Source of the DNA: Parietaria judaica
Taxonomy: Eukaryota; Streptophyta; Magnoliopsida; Rosales; Urticaceae
Assembly: GCA_954871525.1 (NCBI GenBank)
Contig: OX940861.1
Span: forward strand, 11,082,842 to 11,146,841
Direction of reading: 5' to 3'
DNA: 64,000 bases
Positions 1-11,725 of this stretch are shown here, in pieces (positions within the stretch are counted from its first letter, which is position 1; the number at the start of each line of letters is the position of its first letter). Under the pieces are notes generated by a model that saw nothing but the letters and a program-made list of their open reading frames with translations, was not told the DNA's origin and ran no database searches. A program made the position numbers and the translations under genes.

Positions 1-892
1 AAGCAGATAGGAGAGAAACTCTCCAAGGTGGACTCCCGAGTACACAGTGCGGTATCTGCCACCCCCGAAATCGAGTGTCTGGTCGAAGAATCGACCAGAA
101 CCCCTTTCACGTCGGCAATCACGGACACACGCTTGAGGCACGGCGGGCAGATTAACCTGCCCAAGTACGACGGTACCACCAACCCAAAGGTGCACTTGAG
201 AGCATTCAGAATCGCAATGGGGCGGGCAAACCTGGATGTCCACGAGCTGGACGCCGGGCGTTGCCAGTACTTTGCTGAAAACCTTACGGGGGCAGCAATG
301 GAATGGTTCTCTAAGTTGGAACCAAGATCGATCGATGATTTCGAACAACTGACCATGGTGTTTCTCAAGCACTTTTCCATGTTCATGGAAACTGAGACCA
401 CCGTGGCAAACCTGTACACCCTGCAGCAAAGGGCAAATGAGCCTCTCAGAGACTTCATGATGAGGTTCAAGGCTAAAATGTTCCGGATTAACGGACTGGC
501 GGACGAAACGGCCATCGCCGCTCTAACCAGGGGATTATGGTACGACTCCAGATTCAAGACCGACATTTTGGTCAACCGGTACACCTCGATAGAGGATGTT
601 ATTCACCGTGCCTCTAATTGGATCAAGCATGATAAGGAGCACCAAGCTCTAAAGAGAAAGTTTGGGTCATCCCCGAATGTACCAAGGCCCGGGGCACATC
701 CACTTCAGTCAAGGAATGGCTAGCCACCCCCCTTCAAGGGCGCCAGGAACCACGTTCCGACCCGAGGATCTAATCCCCAGCACGGGAATTTCCAGCACGG
801 AGTACCCTAACCCGGAGGAAGAGCACACCCCCAAAACCAAGTGTACAATCTGAACTCGGAGGTTGAGGAAGAAACCGAAGCCGATGAGCAGG
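1..892 (+). pseudogene. gag fragment of element A (retrotransposon gag domain)
   Basis: The frame is open from the first base to the stop at 721-723. The core matches the retrotransposon gag domain: a NLPKYDGTTNPKVHLRAF start, AMEWFSKLEP, FLKHFSMFMETE and the segment around ALTRGLWYDSRFKTDI, parallel to gag of element C. A frameshift near 700 moves the sequence to another frame, where a weak equivalent of C's NSEKDEVN stretch is seen up to about 890. There the gag stops abruptly at the truncated inverted LTR, before the zinc knuckle. Capsid-like proteins of this class package the element RNA in the cytoplasm. This copy is non-functional. Confidence 0.85.
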
Positions 893-2674
893 GATAATTT
901 ACAATCCGACGGTAAAGATTAAATATTAAACTGATCTAACAGATACAATTAATTAATCAAATTCGAAAAACCTTAAGCTTGGTCACCAAGCTATTAATTT
1001 CGAGTTATGGATAGGGTCAAAATCAATTATCTTAATCCAACGGTTGATATTAAATCCTAACCGATCCAATGGATTAAACTGATTTCAGGATTTTGCTAAA
1101 ATACCAAAATATTTGGTACTTTTGCCGCAAATATGAAAAGACCAAAGTCTATCTATTCGAATGTTATGGTTCCACATTCTAAGCAGCCCAAATTCGATTT
1201 ACACATTATAATATATATAAATATATATTATTTATATATTAATATATTAATTATTAATTAATTATTAATAAGATATTAATAATTAAATTCAAATAATTAA
1301 ATTATATTAATATCCTCTGATCTCAATATCACGCATTCAAATGTCATGGTGTCACACCATCATTTAAATTCGTGACATGTGATTTAATTTCATAGTTTAC
1401 CGAAACCATCATAAACTTAGAAATTCTCTAAATCACAAACTGTACGTCGAAACGACTCGGTTCCAAAAGAAAAGTTTGTTAAAATTTAATTTCCAACAAA
1501 TTTGATGTTGACAGAAAATCCAAATTCTACTTTCTTTTGTCAGTTAATTTCGGTTACCAAGATATGGTACTTTTCTCACGCTACTGATAAACTATCTGAT
1601 GCCTGTCACAGACTTCAGTTTTATAAGTCTTGCAAAATAATTTAACATCTAAAAATGTTCCTATCACGTACGTATCGTCCGTTACGGAGCTATCCTGGGG
1701 ACCATGGACCCGTATCACTTAAGCTCCAACGAACTGCTAGGGTGTTCGTCAAACCTCGGTGTTATTCCACTATAAACCCGAGGCTGCACTCTTTAGTGAT
1801 ACAGTATATATTATTCCCTTAATTACAGCAGAGTGTTCATTGATACAATCAAGTTCGGGTTATTGATCTTTCACTTGATGATCCACATATGAGCAGGCAG
1901 TTTCTACCGTTATGCCTCTCATTGCATTTTCACTCTTGACTCAGTCAATAATATCATGAGTAACCCACTTATGGTTTCGATTCATAAGTTGTGCACGGGT
2001 ACCTCTCACTTCTCACCACCGACAATCAAGGGAATCATCATGACTCTGAAGAGAGATGTGTGATGCCCATGTCTATGACCAAGCTACCCTTACTGCCGAC
2101 TATCATGTTCCCAAAATAATAGTGTTGGGAACAACGGTAATATATTGTGTTCATTAACGGTTAAATCAAAGAACAATCAAGCCAGCAGCTCAGACTCAAG
2201 ATCACTCAGGACTTAGATCGAATATCCATTTGATCATCTACTAGTGACTCGACTCCAAGTTATCAGTGACGGTCTTATATGATAACTTCCGGAGTTTAAG
2301 TCAGGTCCAGTACAGTATGAAGACACTTCATACTTAATGCACTTCTAGTGAGTGTGACACACACAAAATCCAGAATAGGATTGTCACTTAGTCACATTAA
2401 TGACCTTATACGATTAATGGGCTCCCACCCAGTTAATCAGGTCACGGACATTTTAAGTTCATTTATTATAATTATTAATTCTTCCTCATATTGACTCTTT
2501 TGTGATAATAATAACATAATTGCATTCTTCATGAACTAAGGATCAAACATTCTATTTTACTCTACCAGAAACTATAATAAGATTAACATAATAAGCACCA
2601 TCTTTTATTCAACGACTTGTAATAATCTTTTACAAATGGATAAATATATCTTGTTTAAGGACACATGTCCAACA
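893..2674 (-). mobile_element. Truncated long terminal repeat of family D, inverted
   Basis: Read on the minus strand it starts TGTTGGACATG at 2674 and follows the 5795-8494 LTR for about 1.78 kb, including the tract around 1690-1800 and the AT-rich section 1200-1310. The last roughly 0.9 kb of the LTR (equivalent to 7556-8494) is missing at the 893 side, so there is no target duplication. The same deletion removed the end of gag, protease and most of the reverse transcriptase of element A. I infer that a family-D element inserted in A and a later deletion took one LTR, the interior and flanking A sequence. Confidence 0.85.
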
Positions 2675-4805
2675 CGACATATCAACACCACTACTGCTAT
2701 ACTTGGCAGTGTCCCCTTCGGCCATTAGCGGCGTGATCGTCGGGGAAGATAGAGGTGAACATAAACTGATTTTCTACGTCAGCAAGTCGCTGGAAGACGC
2801 AGAAACTAGGTATCCCGCCATGGAGAAACTAGCGTTAGCTATGATAACCTCGGCGCGGAAACTTCGACCCTATTTCCAGTCTCACACCATTTTGGTAATG
2901 ACGACTCAACCTTTAACTGTTATCTTCCATAGCCCAAATCAGTCAGGACGATTGACCAAGTGGGCAATCAAACTAAGCGAGTTCAACATCGAATATAAAA
3001 TTCGAACATGCGCTAAATCCCAAGTGCTAGCGGATTTCCTAATCGAGCTCCCGGCGAAAGATCCAACGGGAGAATGAGGGAAAGAAGAATGGTGTCTCGA
3101 AGTAGACAGGGCATCAAATATGGGCGGATCCGGAATAGGTGTACGCCTGATATCCCCGACCGGAGAATTCATGGAGCAATCTTTCAGATTAAGATTCCAT
3201 GCTACAAACAACGAGACGGAATACGAGGCAGTGATAGCAGGGTTAAAATTGGCAAAGGCAGTAGGAGGAAGGAAAGTTAGAGCCCATTTGGACTCTAAAT
3301 TTGTCACCAGCCAAGTTAGTGGCGAGTATACCACCAGGGACGATCGCATGGAAAAATACCTAGCAGTGGTCAAGGATCTGATCTCCCAATTTGACAAAGT
3401 CGAGGTAGTTCAGATACCACGAAGTGAGAACTCTTCAGTCGATGCTCTAGCTGGACTGGCGTCCACTTCGGACCCCGAGGCAAAAAGGATAATACCATTG
3501 TAAGTGATAGACGAACCCAGTGTAAGTCCACACGTCCACAATATCCATACAGGCATGGAAGATTGGAGAACCCCCATCCTGAATTATATCCTGACAGGAA
3601 AAAAACCCCAGGGCAAGCAAAAGGCCCGAAAACTCCGTATCCAGATAGCCAGATTCTGCCTAATATATGGAAAGTTGTACAAGCGAAGCTACTCCGGTCC
3701 CTACCTAAGATGTTTAGGGAAGACCGAAGCTAAAATCATACTACAAGAAATCTATGACGGAGAATGCGAAAATCATTCCAGCGGGAGGTCACTCTCTAAC
3801 AAAGCAAAAAGGCAGGGTTTCTTCTAACCAACTATGTTGGCCGACGCAGAAGCCCACGCCAAGCAATGCGACAAATGTCAACGTTATTCGCCGGCCATAC
3901 TTTGCCCGGCAGAGAAGTTGTCATCAGTCTCGGTACCCTACCCGTTCATGAAATGGTCTATGAACATAGTAGGACCTTTCACCCTAGCACCGGCCGAAAA
4001 AATATTCTTACTAGTCGTAACAGACTATTTTTCGAAATGGGTAGAAGCTGAATCCTATGCCAAAATCAAGGACTCAGATGTAGAACACTACGTGTGGAAA
4101 AACATCATAAGTCATTTCGGACTACCCAAGGAAATCATTGCTAACAACGGACCCCAATTCGTGTAAAATAGATTCCAGAATTTCTGCTACAACTGAAAGA
4201 TTTCCCTGAACATGTCCACCCCAAGATATCCATAAGGGAACGGCCAGGCGGAAGTCTCTAACCAGACTATCGTGGATGGTATCAAGAAAAGACTCGATAC
4301 AAAGAAAGGCCGATGGGCCGATGAACTCATCGGCGTCCTATGGTCATATAGAACTTCGTCGCGAAGAGCAACGGGGGAAACCCTTTTCTCGATGGTATAC
4401 GGCACTGAAGCAGTCATACTAGCCGAGATCGAGGCCCCCAGTCTAAGAAGGGAATACGCTCCCGTCAATGCGGAACTTAACGACGAAATGAAACAAGACC
4501 AGCTTGACCGCGCAGACGAACGACACGAATAAGTCCTAATTCGAATTGCGAACTATCAAAATTTGATAGCCAGGTACTACAATTCTAAAGTTAGGCATCG
4601 TAAGTTCATCACCGGGGAACTGGTCCTCAGACGGGTCTTCCAGAACACCACCGAACCCAATGCCGGTAAATTGGGGGCTAACTGGGAAGGGCCCTATGTT
4701 GTTACCGAAGTAGTAAAACTTGGTGTATACAAACTAGCTACCCCGGACGGATCGAGGGTCCTTCGGAGCTGGAATGATATGCACCTAAGAAAATACTACA
4801 CTTAA
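2675..4805 (+). pseudogene. pol remnant of element A: RNase H, second (archaeal-type) RNase H, integrase
   Basis: Domains run in order through several frames. The end of the reverse transcriptase plus the first RNase H lies at 2690-3077 (KSLEDAETRYPAMEKLAL, HSPNQSGRLTKW). A second RNase H lies at 3090-3503, with the acidic-residue contexts NNETEYEAV, LDSKFVTSQ and SVDALAGLAS. A linker at 3504-3827 is followed by a zinc-binding segment and integrase core at 3830-4530 (SMNIVGPF, ANNGPQFV in place of the usual ADNGPQF). The integrase C-terminus at 4563-4805 ends LRKYYT, as in element C. Stops or shifts occur near 3077, 3501, 3826, 4164 and 4530, so it is a dead copy. The second RNase H is the key evidence for the Tat lineage. 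Confidence 0.88.
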
Positions 4806-4828
4806 AATGTCCGAAACTGATCTCCCAT

Positions 4829-4876
4829 GAACTACGTAATGGCTTAATCCCCGAAGAACGGGGAACGTAGGCAGTC
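4829..4876 (+). promoter_or_regulatory. Conserved ACGTAG-flanked motif of Tat-type elements (copy in A)
   Basis: The stretch begins GAACTACGTAATGGCTTAAT and ends GAACGTAGGCAG. Equivalent stretches lie at 57926-57973 (minus, element C) and in both LTRs of element B (40522-40568 and 44088-44134, minus). The outer ACTACGT and ACGTAG blocks are imperfect inverted copies. It begins 24 bp after the pol stop. Function is unknown; a regulatory or RNA-processing role between the convergent pol and antisense gene is inference. Confidence 0.55.
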
Positions 4877-5794
4877 TGACCAAAAAGGTCAGGCGCAGCC
4901 CCAACAAACCTGCGTGCCACACGTGGATAGGATCAGAGATCAAACCCCCAATTAGGGGACGAATTCCAAACTACGATGGATCGCGAGAACGCAATCCAAA
5001 GAATACCGAAACAAATGTAAGTAATTTCAGTTACATCGAGAAAATTCTTTTTATATTATCGTGCAAGTTATAATTAGTTCTATACGATCGATCGAATCTC
5101 CACGCAATTTTAAAGTAATTTGAGCACAGCTTATATGCCATTCGAACATGATAAGCTTATTGGTCATCATAGCGACAATTTACGGATAACAAAATTCGCC
5201 TCCAAAACAATAGTCCTGGCATTTACCCGGGTACCATACCCTTTCTTTGCGAGTTGTATACTCTGCCCGGGTACCATACCCTTTCTTTGCGAGTCACATA
5301 TTCTGCCTGGGTACCATACCCCTTATGTACTCTACTCGGGTATCAAACCCTACTCTACTCGGGTATCAAACCCTACTCTATTCGGGCATCAAACCCTACC
5401 TCTAGGGATCTGTATGCCCTACTCGGCCACAAACTCCACCTCAAGACAACCTGCGGTGCAACAAGCAAACATCTAGCGACTAGGCCTAAGTTCCCAAAGG
5501 TATTAAATTTTACTATGTACTCATTTCCCTTTTGTCATCACCTAAGATCGGAATCCCAAGTCCCATAATAAAAACATTTTACTTGGGAATAGAATTGGAA
5601 TATTCCGCCTGGAATTGAGCATCTTGGCCGAATATTTTGATCATCTACTTTATAAAAAACCTGGGACTATTTTACCATCAGAAAGAAAAATTTTGCAAAA
5701 AAAAACAATATTTATATATGGAAGAAAGCCCTAACCACGGGCAGAGAAAATTGTTTGATACTTATTCAATAATAATAAAAAAAAAGGAGCAAAG
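4877..5794 (+). other. Non-coding spacer of element A between pol and the antisense gene
   Basis: This AT-rich stretch has no convincing coding frame and ends at the solo LTR insertion. It contains a local tandem repeat at about 5225-5410, listed separately. In element C the region corresponding to this spacer lies between the pol end and the antisense gene. Confidence 0.5.
5225..5410 (+). repeat. Short tandem repeats in element A spacer
   Basis: Two to three copies of a unit of about 45 bp start CCGGGTACCATACCC and include TTTGCGAG. They are followed by three copies of a unit of about 22 bp around CTCGGGTATCAAACCCTACT. The two units share the XCGGGTAXCAXACCC core, so they look like successive amplifications of one sequence. 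Confidence 0.7.
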
Positions 5795-8494
5795 TGTTGG
5801 ACATGTGTGTCCTTAAACAAGATATTTTATCCATATGTAAAAGATTATGACAAGTCGTTGAATAAAGATGATGCTTATTATGACAATCTTATTATAGTTT
5901 CTGGTAAAGTAAAATAGAATGTTTGATCCTTAGTTCATAAAGGAAGCAATTATGTATTATATCACAACAGAGTCAATGTGAGGAAGAATTAATAATCATA
6001 ATAAATGAGCTTAAAATGTCCGTGACCTGATTAACTGGGTCGGAGCCCATTAATCGTATAAGGTCATTAATGTGACTAAGTGACAATCCTATTCTGGATT
6101 TTGTGTGTGTGTCACACTCACTAGAAGTGCATTAAGTATGAAGTGTCTTCATACTGGACTGGACCTGACTTAAACTCCGGAAGTTATCATATAAGACCGT
6201 CACTGATAACTTGGAGTTGAGTCACTAGTAGATGATCAAATGGATATTCGATCTAAGTCATGAGTGATCTCGAGTCCGAGGTGCTGGCTTGATTGTTCTT
6301 TGATTTAACCGTTAAAGAACACAATATATTACCGTTGTTCCCAACACTATTATTTTGGGAACATGATAGTCGGCAGTAAGGATAGCTTGGTCATAGACAT
6401 GGGCATCACACAGCTCTCTTCAGAGTCGTGATGATTCCCTTGATTGTCGGTGGTGAGAAGTGAGAGGTACCCGTGCGCAACTTATGAATCGAAACCATAA
6501 GTGGGTTACTCATAATATTACTATTTGAGTCTAGGATGAAAATGCTATGAGGGGCATAACGGTAGAAACCGCCTACTCATGTGTGGATCATCAAGTGAAA
6601 GATCAATAACCCGAATTTGATTGTATCAATGGACACCCTGCTGTAATAAAGGGAATAATATATACTGTATCACTATAGAGTGCAGCCTCGGGTTTATAAT
6701 GGAATAACACCGAGGTTTGACGAACACCCTAGCAGTTCGTTGGAGCTTAAGTGATATGGGTCCATGGTCCCCAAGATAGCTCCGTAACGGATGATACGTA
6801 CGTGATAAAAAAATTTGAAATGTTTTTAAGATCATTTGGCAATACTCATAAAACTGAAGTCTGTGATAGACATCAGATAGTTTTATCAGTAGCGTGGCAA
6901 AAGTACCAAATCTTGGTAACCAAAATTAACTAACAAAATAAAGTAGAATTTGGATTTTCTGTCAACATAAAGGATGTTAGAAATTAAATTCTAAGAAACT
7001 TTGCTTTTGGAACCGAGTCGTTTCGGCGTACGGTTTGTGATTTAGAGAATTTCTAAGTTTGTGATCGTTTCGGTAAACTATGAAATTAAATCACATGTCA
7101 CGAATTTAAATGATGGTGTGTCACCATGACATTTAAATGTGTGATATTGAGATCAGAGAATATTAATATAATTTAATTATTCGAATTTTATTATTAATAT
7201 ATTATTAATAATTATTCAATAATTAATAGATTTATATTAATATGTAAATAATATATTTTTATATATTATAAAGTGTAAAAATCGAATTGGGCCTTGGAAT
7301 GTGGAACCATACACATTCGAATGGATAGACTTTGGTCTTTTCATAATTGTGGCAAAAGTACCAAATGTTTTGGTATTTGAGAAAAACCCTAAAATCAATT
7401 TAATTCATTGGATCGGTTATGATTTAATATCAACCGTTGGATTAGGATATTGATATATTCGAAATTAATAACTTGGTGACCAAGTTTTGATTTTTGAATT
7501 TTGTTAATTAATTATATCCGTTAGATCGGTCTAAGATTTAATATTTACTGTCAGATTGGAAATTAATTAATTATATATATATTATATTATTTTCGAATTA
7601 TAGTTTTGGATAAATTCGAATTTTATTTTCATTAAATCTTTTAATATTTGATTTTATCCTAAACTAATTTGATCCATTAGATAGGTTTAAAGATTTATTT
7701 CAACCGTTAGATCTAGATAATATGAATTCGAATTTTAATATATATATATATATATGTATATAATTCGAATTTTATAAAGATAAGAAGATAGATTGGATTT
7801 TTGATTTTATCCAAATCTTTCTTATTTAATTAAATCCCTAATTAATTATATCCATTGGATTTAGATAAGATTAAATCTAGACCATTGGATTGAGATAATT
7901 AATTATATTTAATATATAGAATTCGAAATTAGGGAGGAAATTTCTCTAATTCGGTTACAGTCTGAGCCTATAAATAGGAGGCTCATTCTACACATTTTTC
8001 ACACCTCTCCCCAGAGAAAAATTCAAACTCTCCCTCTCCCTTAGGGTCTGCGAATTTTCTCTCTGATCTCTCTTTCTGGTTCGGCTTAAGAGACTTAGTT
8101 CTGCCGGCGAAGCCCACGCTTCGGTACGAGGATTCCAGGAAAATATCCCGGAAGATCACGGGAGTTTCCATCAGCACCGGCGGAGCCCTGTCCGATTCAG
8201 AACGCGCAGCCGGAAGTCGTCATTAGAGGTACGGCCTTATGCATTGGGTTAATAAATAAAACCATTTACTTCTTTCTATTTATTTCCTATAATGACTAGA
8301 TTATTAATAATGATTTATGAATATTAAATTACATAATATTTATTAGATCTTGTTATATGGTTATTATCCGATATCCGGACCGTTGAATGGATAACAAGTT
8401 TTCCGCTTTAAAATAATTTTTTAAATGTTACCCGGACGGTTCGGAGGAACAATTCGTGATAATTAACATGGAATCCGAGACGTGATTCCCAACA
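5795..8494 (+). mobile_element. Solo LTR of family D with 5-bp target duplication
   Basis: It is 2.7 kb, begins TGTTGGACATG, ends GATTCCCAACA, and is flanked by the direct repeat CAAAG (5790-5794 and 8495-8499). A TATA box (CCTATAAATA) lies near 7968-7978, followed by a short GC-richer transcribed-type segment. No internal coding or primer site adjoins either end, so this is the product of LTR-LTR recombination. The same LTR is at 50387 with a primer site and, inverted and truncated, at 893-2674. It landed immediately beyond the stop codon of the antisense gene of element A. Confidence 0.92.
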
Positions 8495-8502
8495 CAAAGA
8501 GC

Positions 8503-11010
8503 TCAGAGCTGCATACTTTCTCTCTGAGCGGTGTCGGTGGAAGTCCCTTCTTGCGGGGTCGGCTCGGTTAGGCTATGCTCGGTCACGGTCGGCTCAGTCA
8601 GATTGGGCTCGGTTGGCTCGTGCTCGGTCTGGGTCGGCTTGGTCGGGTCGTGTTCGGTCGGGGTCTAGTCATGCTCGGTCGGGGTTGGCTCAGTCGGGGT
8701 CAGCTCAATCGGGGCAATCTTGTCGGGGGCTGCCTCGGTCAGGATCGTCACGTATCGGCTCGGCTTGGCTCGGCAGGGGTCAGCACAGAAGAAGTCGCGT
8801 CGGGCCATCGGTGCCCCGAAGGAGTGGCACTGGTCGGCTGGTCCACTTGAAGGATTTCCCGATCTGCAACATCAACACTCTCCGTCAAGTCTTGTTCGGA
8901 TGAGAGAGCTGGAGAATCCACCACGGGCGCAGGCTGCCCGGCCAGGATGTCCTCATAAGTGGACTTGTCCTCCGTGAGGATATCCAGCTCGACTGGAAAA
9001 TTAGTAGGCTTGCCTTCGAGGATCTCACCTATAATGGCCATATTACCATGAACCTGGTTCAAGATCTTGGTATCATAGGCGATTTTCTTGTGAGGGCAAT
9101 CACGGCGTCCCTTTGATGCACTCGCTTTCGGTATTTACGCCGAACAGCCTTGGTCGCCTCCTTCTCAGCAGAAGCCTCCTCCCTGGCATTGGTTAGCGCA
9201 TCGATGGTGTAATTATGCTCCACCTTCAGCGCAATCAACTCCTCGCGGAGCTCCCTCAGACAATTCTCAGCCCTGCCCAGCACAGCATTAGAAGTAGTGA
9301 GCATCCCGATTGCCTTGTTCTCATTTGCCTGGGCCTCAGACACCAAGGCGGAGGCATTAGCAAGCTTCTCCCGAAGATCTAGCTCGGTGATCTCCAACGC
9401 CTTGATTTTGCGGTCCCTTAAGCCGATATGGCGCTTCAGCTCCACGATCTCCTTCTTCTGTAAGGCTAGCTCCCCGGAGTTCTTCTCAAGCTTGGCGTTC
9501 ACCCGATCAAGTTGCTCTCTCTTCTCAGCCAACTCGGCCTTCACCCCCTCGCCCTCGGCAGCGGCCAACCTCTCCTTAAGGCCTTTGATCGTGTCCTCAT
9601 ACTTGAGGACTAGATCATTGGCGCACGCCCCCAGCTGCCCAAACCAAAATGGAAAATACTTAGTAACTTCCTAAAAAGAAGTAAAAAAAAAGGAGCAAAA
9701 TATGGCACCTGGTTTACCTTAGCCTGCAAGGAAGCCAGAGTGTTATACTCCCGAGGGTGGGAGACAACGTCGTCCTTCACATTGGGCAGCCTCTTGCTCG
9801 TCAATTGCTTCATCAAGTTCCCAGCTACCTTCGGAGCTTCATGAAGGCCTTTGTCCCCGGAGCAGGCCACATTAACGGTCCTCCTGACTTTGGTCTGAGG
9901 GCCCGAACCTCCTGCCTTAGTGGGAGCAACCTCGCGAGGAGGATTCTCAACCCTCTGGTCGGAAGAGTCCATGGTCGAATCACGATTCCGACCCACCGTC
10001 TTCTTGTGGGAAACCCCTGGTTTCCCAGAACCATAGCCCTTGCTAGAGGACTTGGTGCTGCTGGGACGAGCCATCTCGGAAGAAGGCGTAGCCGTCTTCT
10101 AAACAGGCTTATCTCCTTTGGGCTTTTAGCGGGCAGCCTCCTCCTCGGTGGAGCGAGCTCGCTCTCCCTGACCGGGAGAGCTCGCGGTTTCGACTGGCGC
10201 GAAGGCAGAAGAAACCATGGGCTCGAGAGTCCCAGTCGGCAACAGCACGGGCTCATCATCGTATATAACGACGAACTCCCGCTCAGCGATGGCTCGAGCA
10301 GCTTCCCGCTCGGCCGCAGAAAGAACAGCCCCCACCAGGACTTGCTTCGGCACGACCTCCGGCCTGAAGACCACCTCACGTCCCTCAGCGAGCTGAGCTA
10401 GAGCAGATCTCCGAACTTCAGCATCCTTGGGAACCTCCTCGCGTCGACCAGAGGAGCTCCCAACTCCTTGAGGCTCAGCCTCCTTTCCCTTGGCAGCAGC
10501 CTTGACATCTGCGTGTTGAGCCCTCAACTCCCGATAGTTCAGCTCGGAAGTCGTATCTGCCAAAAGAAAACCCCTGTCAAAAAAATCCGAACAGATAAAA
10601 TATTACTACCCAAACTAAAAAAATAAAAAAAATCCAGCCCGAAAATCATACCTTCGTCCCCGACGTTATCTTCTTCGCCCACGTTGTGATCGTACTCGAC
10701 GAAGGAATAGTTAGGGCTGCGGTACCAAATCCCAGTGGCGAAGAACCTCTCCTCGGTAAGCTCCTTCCACTCGATGCCTCCCCGGGGGAACAGAACCTCG
10801 TTCTTGGCTTCCCACTCGGCGCTGAGAGGCCTCGACATCACTTTCTTCCCTTTTCGATCTGAGAAACAAAAGGAAAACAAAATTAGAAAAGATTCGAACA
10901 GAATTAAACCCGAGCAAAAGGGAGGAGAAAAGTTACCGACCTCATGAGCCAAAATATTGACATAAAAGTCCCAAGTGCCAAAGGACCCCAGGCAAGGCTT
11001 GAAAAAGAAA
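8503..11010 (-). pseudogene. Antisense gene of element A (spliced coiled-coil protein, degraded)
   Basis: On the strand opposite gag-pol there is a series of open segments joined by plausible introns. They are about 11010-10930 (aromatic-rich, with FGTWDFYVNIL), an exon ending near 10640 (with PRGGIEWKEL and FFATGIWYRS), a segment at 10560-9750 interrupted by stops, a coiled coil with heptad-like Lys/Glu/Leu spacing at 9568-9062, and an acidic tail ending at 8503. Acceptor-like CAG sites precede the exons near 10865 and 10560, and a donor (GTATGAT) lies near 10650. The layout matches the plus-strand gene of element C: gypsy-type N-terminal domain, polar linker, coiled coil, acidic tail. Such antisense genes are known in Tat/Ogre elements; their role is unknown. 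The N-terminal domain is mostly lost here. Confidence 0.6.
8560..8770 (-). repeat. TPTE-type repeat in the C-terminal tail of the antisense gene of A
   Basis: The DNA is a run of GCTCGGTCGGGGT-like units. Read on the minus strand it gives a degenerate TEP-TPTEH-DPTKP-type repeat rich in Thr, Pro and Glu, with one in-frame stop. It ends about 60 bp from the antisense gene stop at 8503. Confidence 0.6.
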
Positions 11011-11011
11011 T

Positions 11012-11683
11012 ACAGAGCCTACAAGAGCCTAACACTACTTAGCCACGATCGAAAATGGCAACAAAACCTAGAACAAGAAGCAAAAGCAGAAACAAGAACT
11101 TGGAAACTCTAGGAAACGAAGCTTGCGCAAGGAATTCTCGAAGAACAATGGCGAGGGAGCTCTAGTTTTTCTATCTCGAATGCAAAAGTGAAGAAAGAGA
11201 GAGGAGAAAAGCTTAAATAGAAGGGAGAAATGAGCAGTTACCTGAATCCGAAGAGGTGTACCGAGCAGAGCAATGAGGTGACTGATTGGACCTCATCAGC
11301 AGTGTACTCGAGTGTTTTTATAGTCGAAGATTTCCTCGATTCTCGCGCATTATCTCATCCAACGGCTGAGATCTAGCCTCTAGTCCGGACCACGTCAGCA
11401 TGTCAACGAGCTGACCAGGTCAGCAGAAGTTGAAGAGGGTTAATCCCTCTTCGAATCCCGAGCAGAGCGACACGTGTCGCAACTGTTCCCTCCAAAAAAT
11501 TCGAAATCATTTCGATTTCAAAAGAATGCCAGCTCGGTCCCTAAAGAATGCAATATTATCATAAAAACAATTCTGATGTCCCTCAATTAATTCGATTTTG
11601 CTTCAAAAGTTACGAAAGTTTCTGAAATCACAAATTTAATTAAATTTCATCACGAATTTTTATATGATTATATCAACTTTAAT
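11012..11683. other. Element A sequence between antisense gene and polypurine tract
   Basis: No coding segment or RNA gene is evident. It corresponds to the promoter and 5' side of the antisense gene as read on the minus strand. Its last part is strongly AT-rich. Confidence 0.4.
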
Positions 11684-11725
11684 ACTATAAATAATACTTC
11701 ATATTTTTTATAGTAGGGGGCTAAC
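11684..11725 (+). promoter_or_regulatory. Polypurine tract of element A with adjacent hairpin
   Basis: Arms ACTATAAATAAT (11684-11695) and ATTTTTTATAGT (11703-11714) pair at 11 of 12 positions around a 7-base loop. They are followed at once by AGGGGG, CTAAC and the LTR start TGTTGACG. The purine run primes plus-strand DNA synthesis in LTR elements. The hairpin recurs at the same place in elements B and C (see findings). Confidence 0.75.
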
